Made by a program: the position numbers and the translations under genes
Source: DASUPK01 sp033856335
GTDB lineage: Bacteria; Actinomycetota; Thermoleophilia; Solirubrobacterales; 70-9
DNA length: 5,694 nt
Direction of reading: 5' to 3'
NCBI GenBank assembly: GCA_033856335.1
Contig: JAWVFG010000099.1
Span: 1 to 5,694, forward strand
The notes under the pieces: generated by a model
The model's input: only the letters and a program-made list of their open reading frames with translations
What the model was told of the DNA's origin: nothing
The model's database searches: none
In this document: piece after piece, positions 5,513 to 5,694 of the stretch
Layout: the number at the start of each line of letters is the position of its first letter
How positions within the stretch are numbered: position 1 is the stretch's first letter

Positions 5513-5694
5513 CAGCCTTCTTCCTTGCTCGAAGTGTTCTCTGAGTCGGCGCCGGGCTCGGGCTCGGCCTTTGCCTCTCCGCCGCCTTCGCCCTCGGCAC
5601 CCTCCTCGCCCTCCTCGCCCTCCTCGGGCTTCTCGGGCTTGGCGTAGGCCTCGGGGTTCTCCTCCTTGAGCTGCTCGAGGGCGGCCGCCTCGGC
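5512..5694 (-). CDS. rplE: Acidic C-terminal end of upstream gene, by position rplE (uL5); N-terminus outside window
   Basis: Sixty codons are visible before the TGA at 5512-5514, in a frame open to the window edge. They begin AEAAALEQLKEENPEAYAKP and continue as a low-complexity tail dominated by Glu, Gly, Pro and Ala (EEGEEGEEG repeats), ending SENTSSKEEG. No uL5 core motif is visible here. In the spc operon the gene before rpsN is almost always rplE, and the one-base overlap with rpsN (TGATG) fits that. The start of the visible part could be a short extension helix after the uL5 core, with a disordered acidic tail after it. Usual bacterial uL5 is about 180 residues and ends soon after a GxPF motif, so such a tail would be unusual. 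The symbol rests on synteny only; an inserted unrelated gene cannot be excluded. That it is coding is supported by third-position G/C bias and the coupled stop. Confidence 0.6.
   Translation of the reverse strand, partial: AEAAALEQLKEENPEAYAKPEKPEEGEEGEEGAEGEGGGEAKAEPEPGADSENTSSKEEG
5516..5526 (-). promoter_or_regulatory. Shine-Dalgarno for rpsN
   Basis: AAGGAAGAAGG, just upstream of the rpsN ATG at 5510-5512. The AAGGAAG portion has a spacer of about 7 nt. It also encodes part of the KEEG end of the upstream gene. It is the clearest ribosome binding site in the window. Confidence 0.75.
5600..5626 (-). repeat. Three tandem copies of a 9-bp unit in the acidic tail
   Basis: On the plus strand the unit CCCTCCTCG occurs three times perfectly in a row. 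On the coding strand it gives a Glu-Glu-Gly repeat. The units keep the reading frame, so copy-number change would lengthen or shorten the tail by three residues without a frameshift. It is probably a slippage product in a tolerant, disordered region. Confidence 0.85.

Noticed and set aside
1..5694. Mobile element, CRISPR array, tRNA or rRNA gene, or defence system
   Set aside because: No transposase, integrase, spaced repeats, inverted-repeat ends or RNA gene signatures are visible; the whole span is occupied by core operon genes with gaps of at most 37 nt.

Overview
The window is a compact, GC-rich stretch of the bacterial spc ribosomal-protein operon, and every gene lies on the minus strand. 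Read in the direction of transcription (from base 5694 down to base 1), the order is: C-terminal end of an upstream gene (by position rplE), rpsN, rpsH, rplF, rplR, rpsE, rpmD, rplO, secY, adk and map (nearly complete, cut by the window edge). This is the classical spc order followed by the secY-adk-map tail common in Gram-positive-type and Actinobacteria-like genomes. I see no credible gene on the plus strand; its long open frames are high-GC shadows of the minus-strand genes.

Likely organism: a high-GC bacterium, most plausibly an actinomycetote, perhaps a deep branch such as Thermoleophilia. The pointers are the zinc-ribbon (C+) 61-residue uS14, the SecY sequence style (EGQRRIPVQYAKR, then VVGRRM), an adenylate kinase with a long LID insert, frequent GTG starts, and strong G/C bias at third positions. 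This lineage call is an inference from residue patterns, not a search result.

Layout. Bases 5512-5694: acidic tail of the upstream gene with a triplicated 9-bp repeat. 4385-5512: rpsN, rpsH and rplF, joined by overlaps or very short gaps. 4032-4385: rplR. 3995-4031: the largest gap in the window (37 nt), which holds a possible 15-codon leader frame leading into rpsE. 2719-3994: rpsE, rpmD and rplO, abutting or overlapping. 1451-2719: secY. 745-1437: adk. 1-731: map. No gap is large enough for an obvious internal promoter or terminator, so the whole set is probably one transcript with extensive translational coupling.

Functionally, the ribosomal proteins supply both subunits (uS14, uS8, uS5; uL6, uL18, uL30, uL15, and probably uL5). 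SecY forms the translocation channel that receives nascent chains, Adk balances adenine nucleotides, and methionine aminopeptidase trims the initiator Met of new proteins. This is a core housekeeping region. I found no new system; the points most worth a second look are the Shine-Dalgarno-less rpsE start with its overlapping mini-frame, the altered metal site in the adenylate kinase LID, and the acidic tails on uS5 and on the upstream gene.
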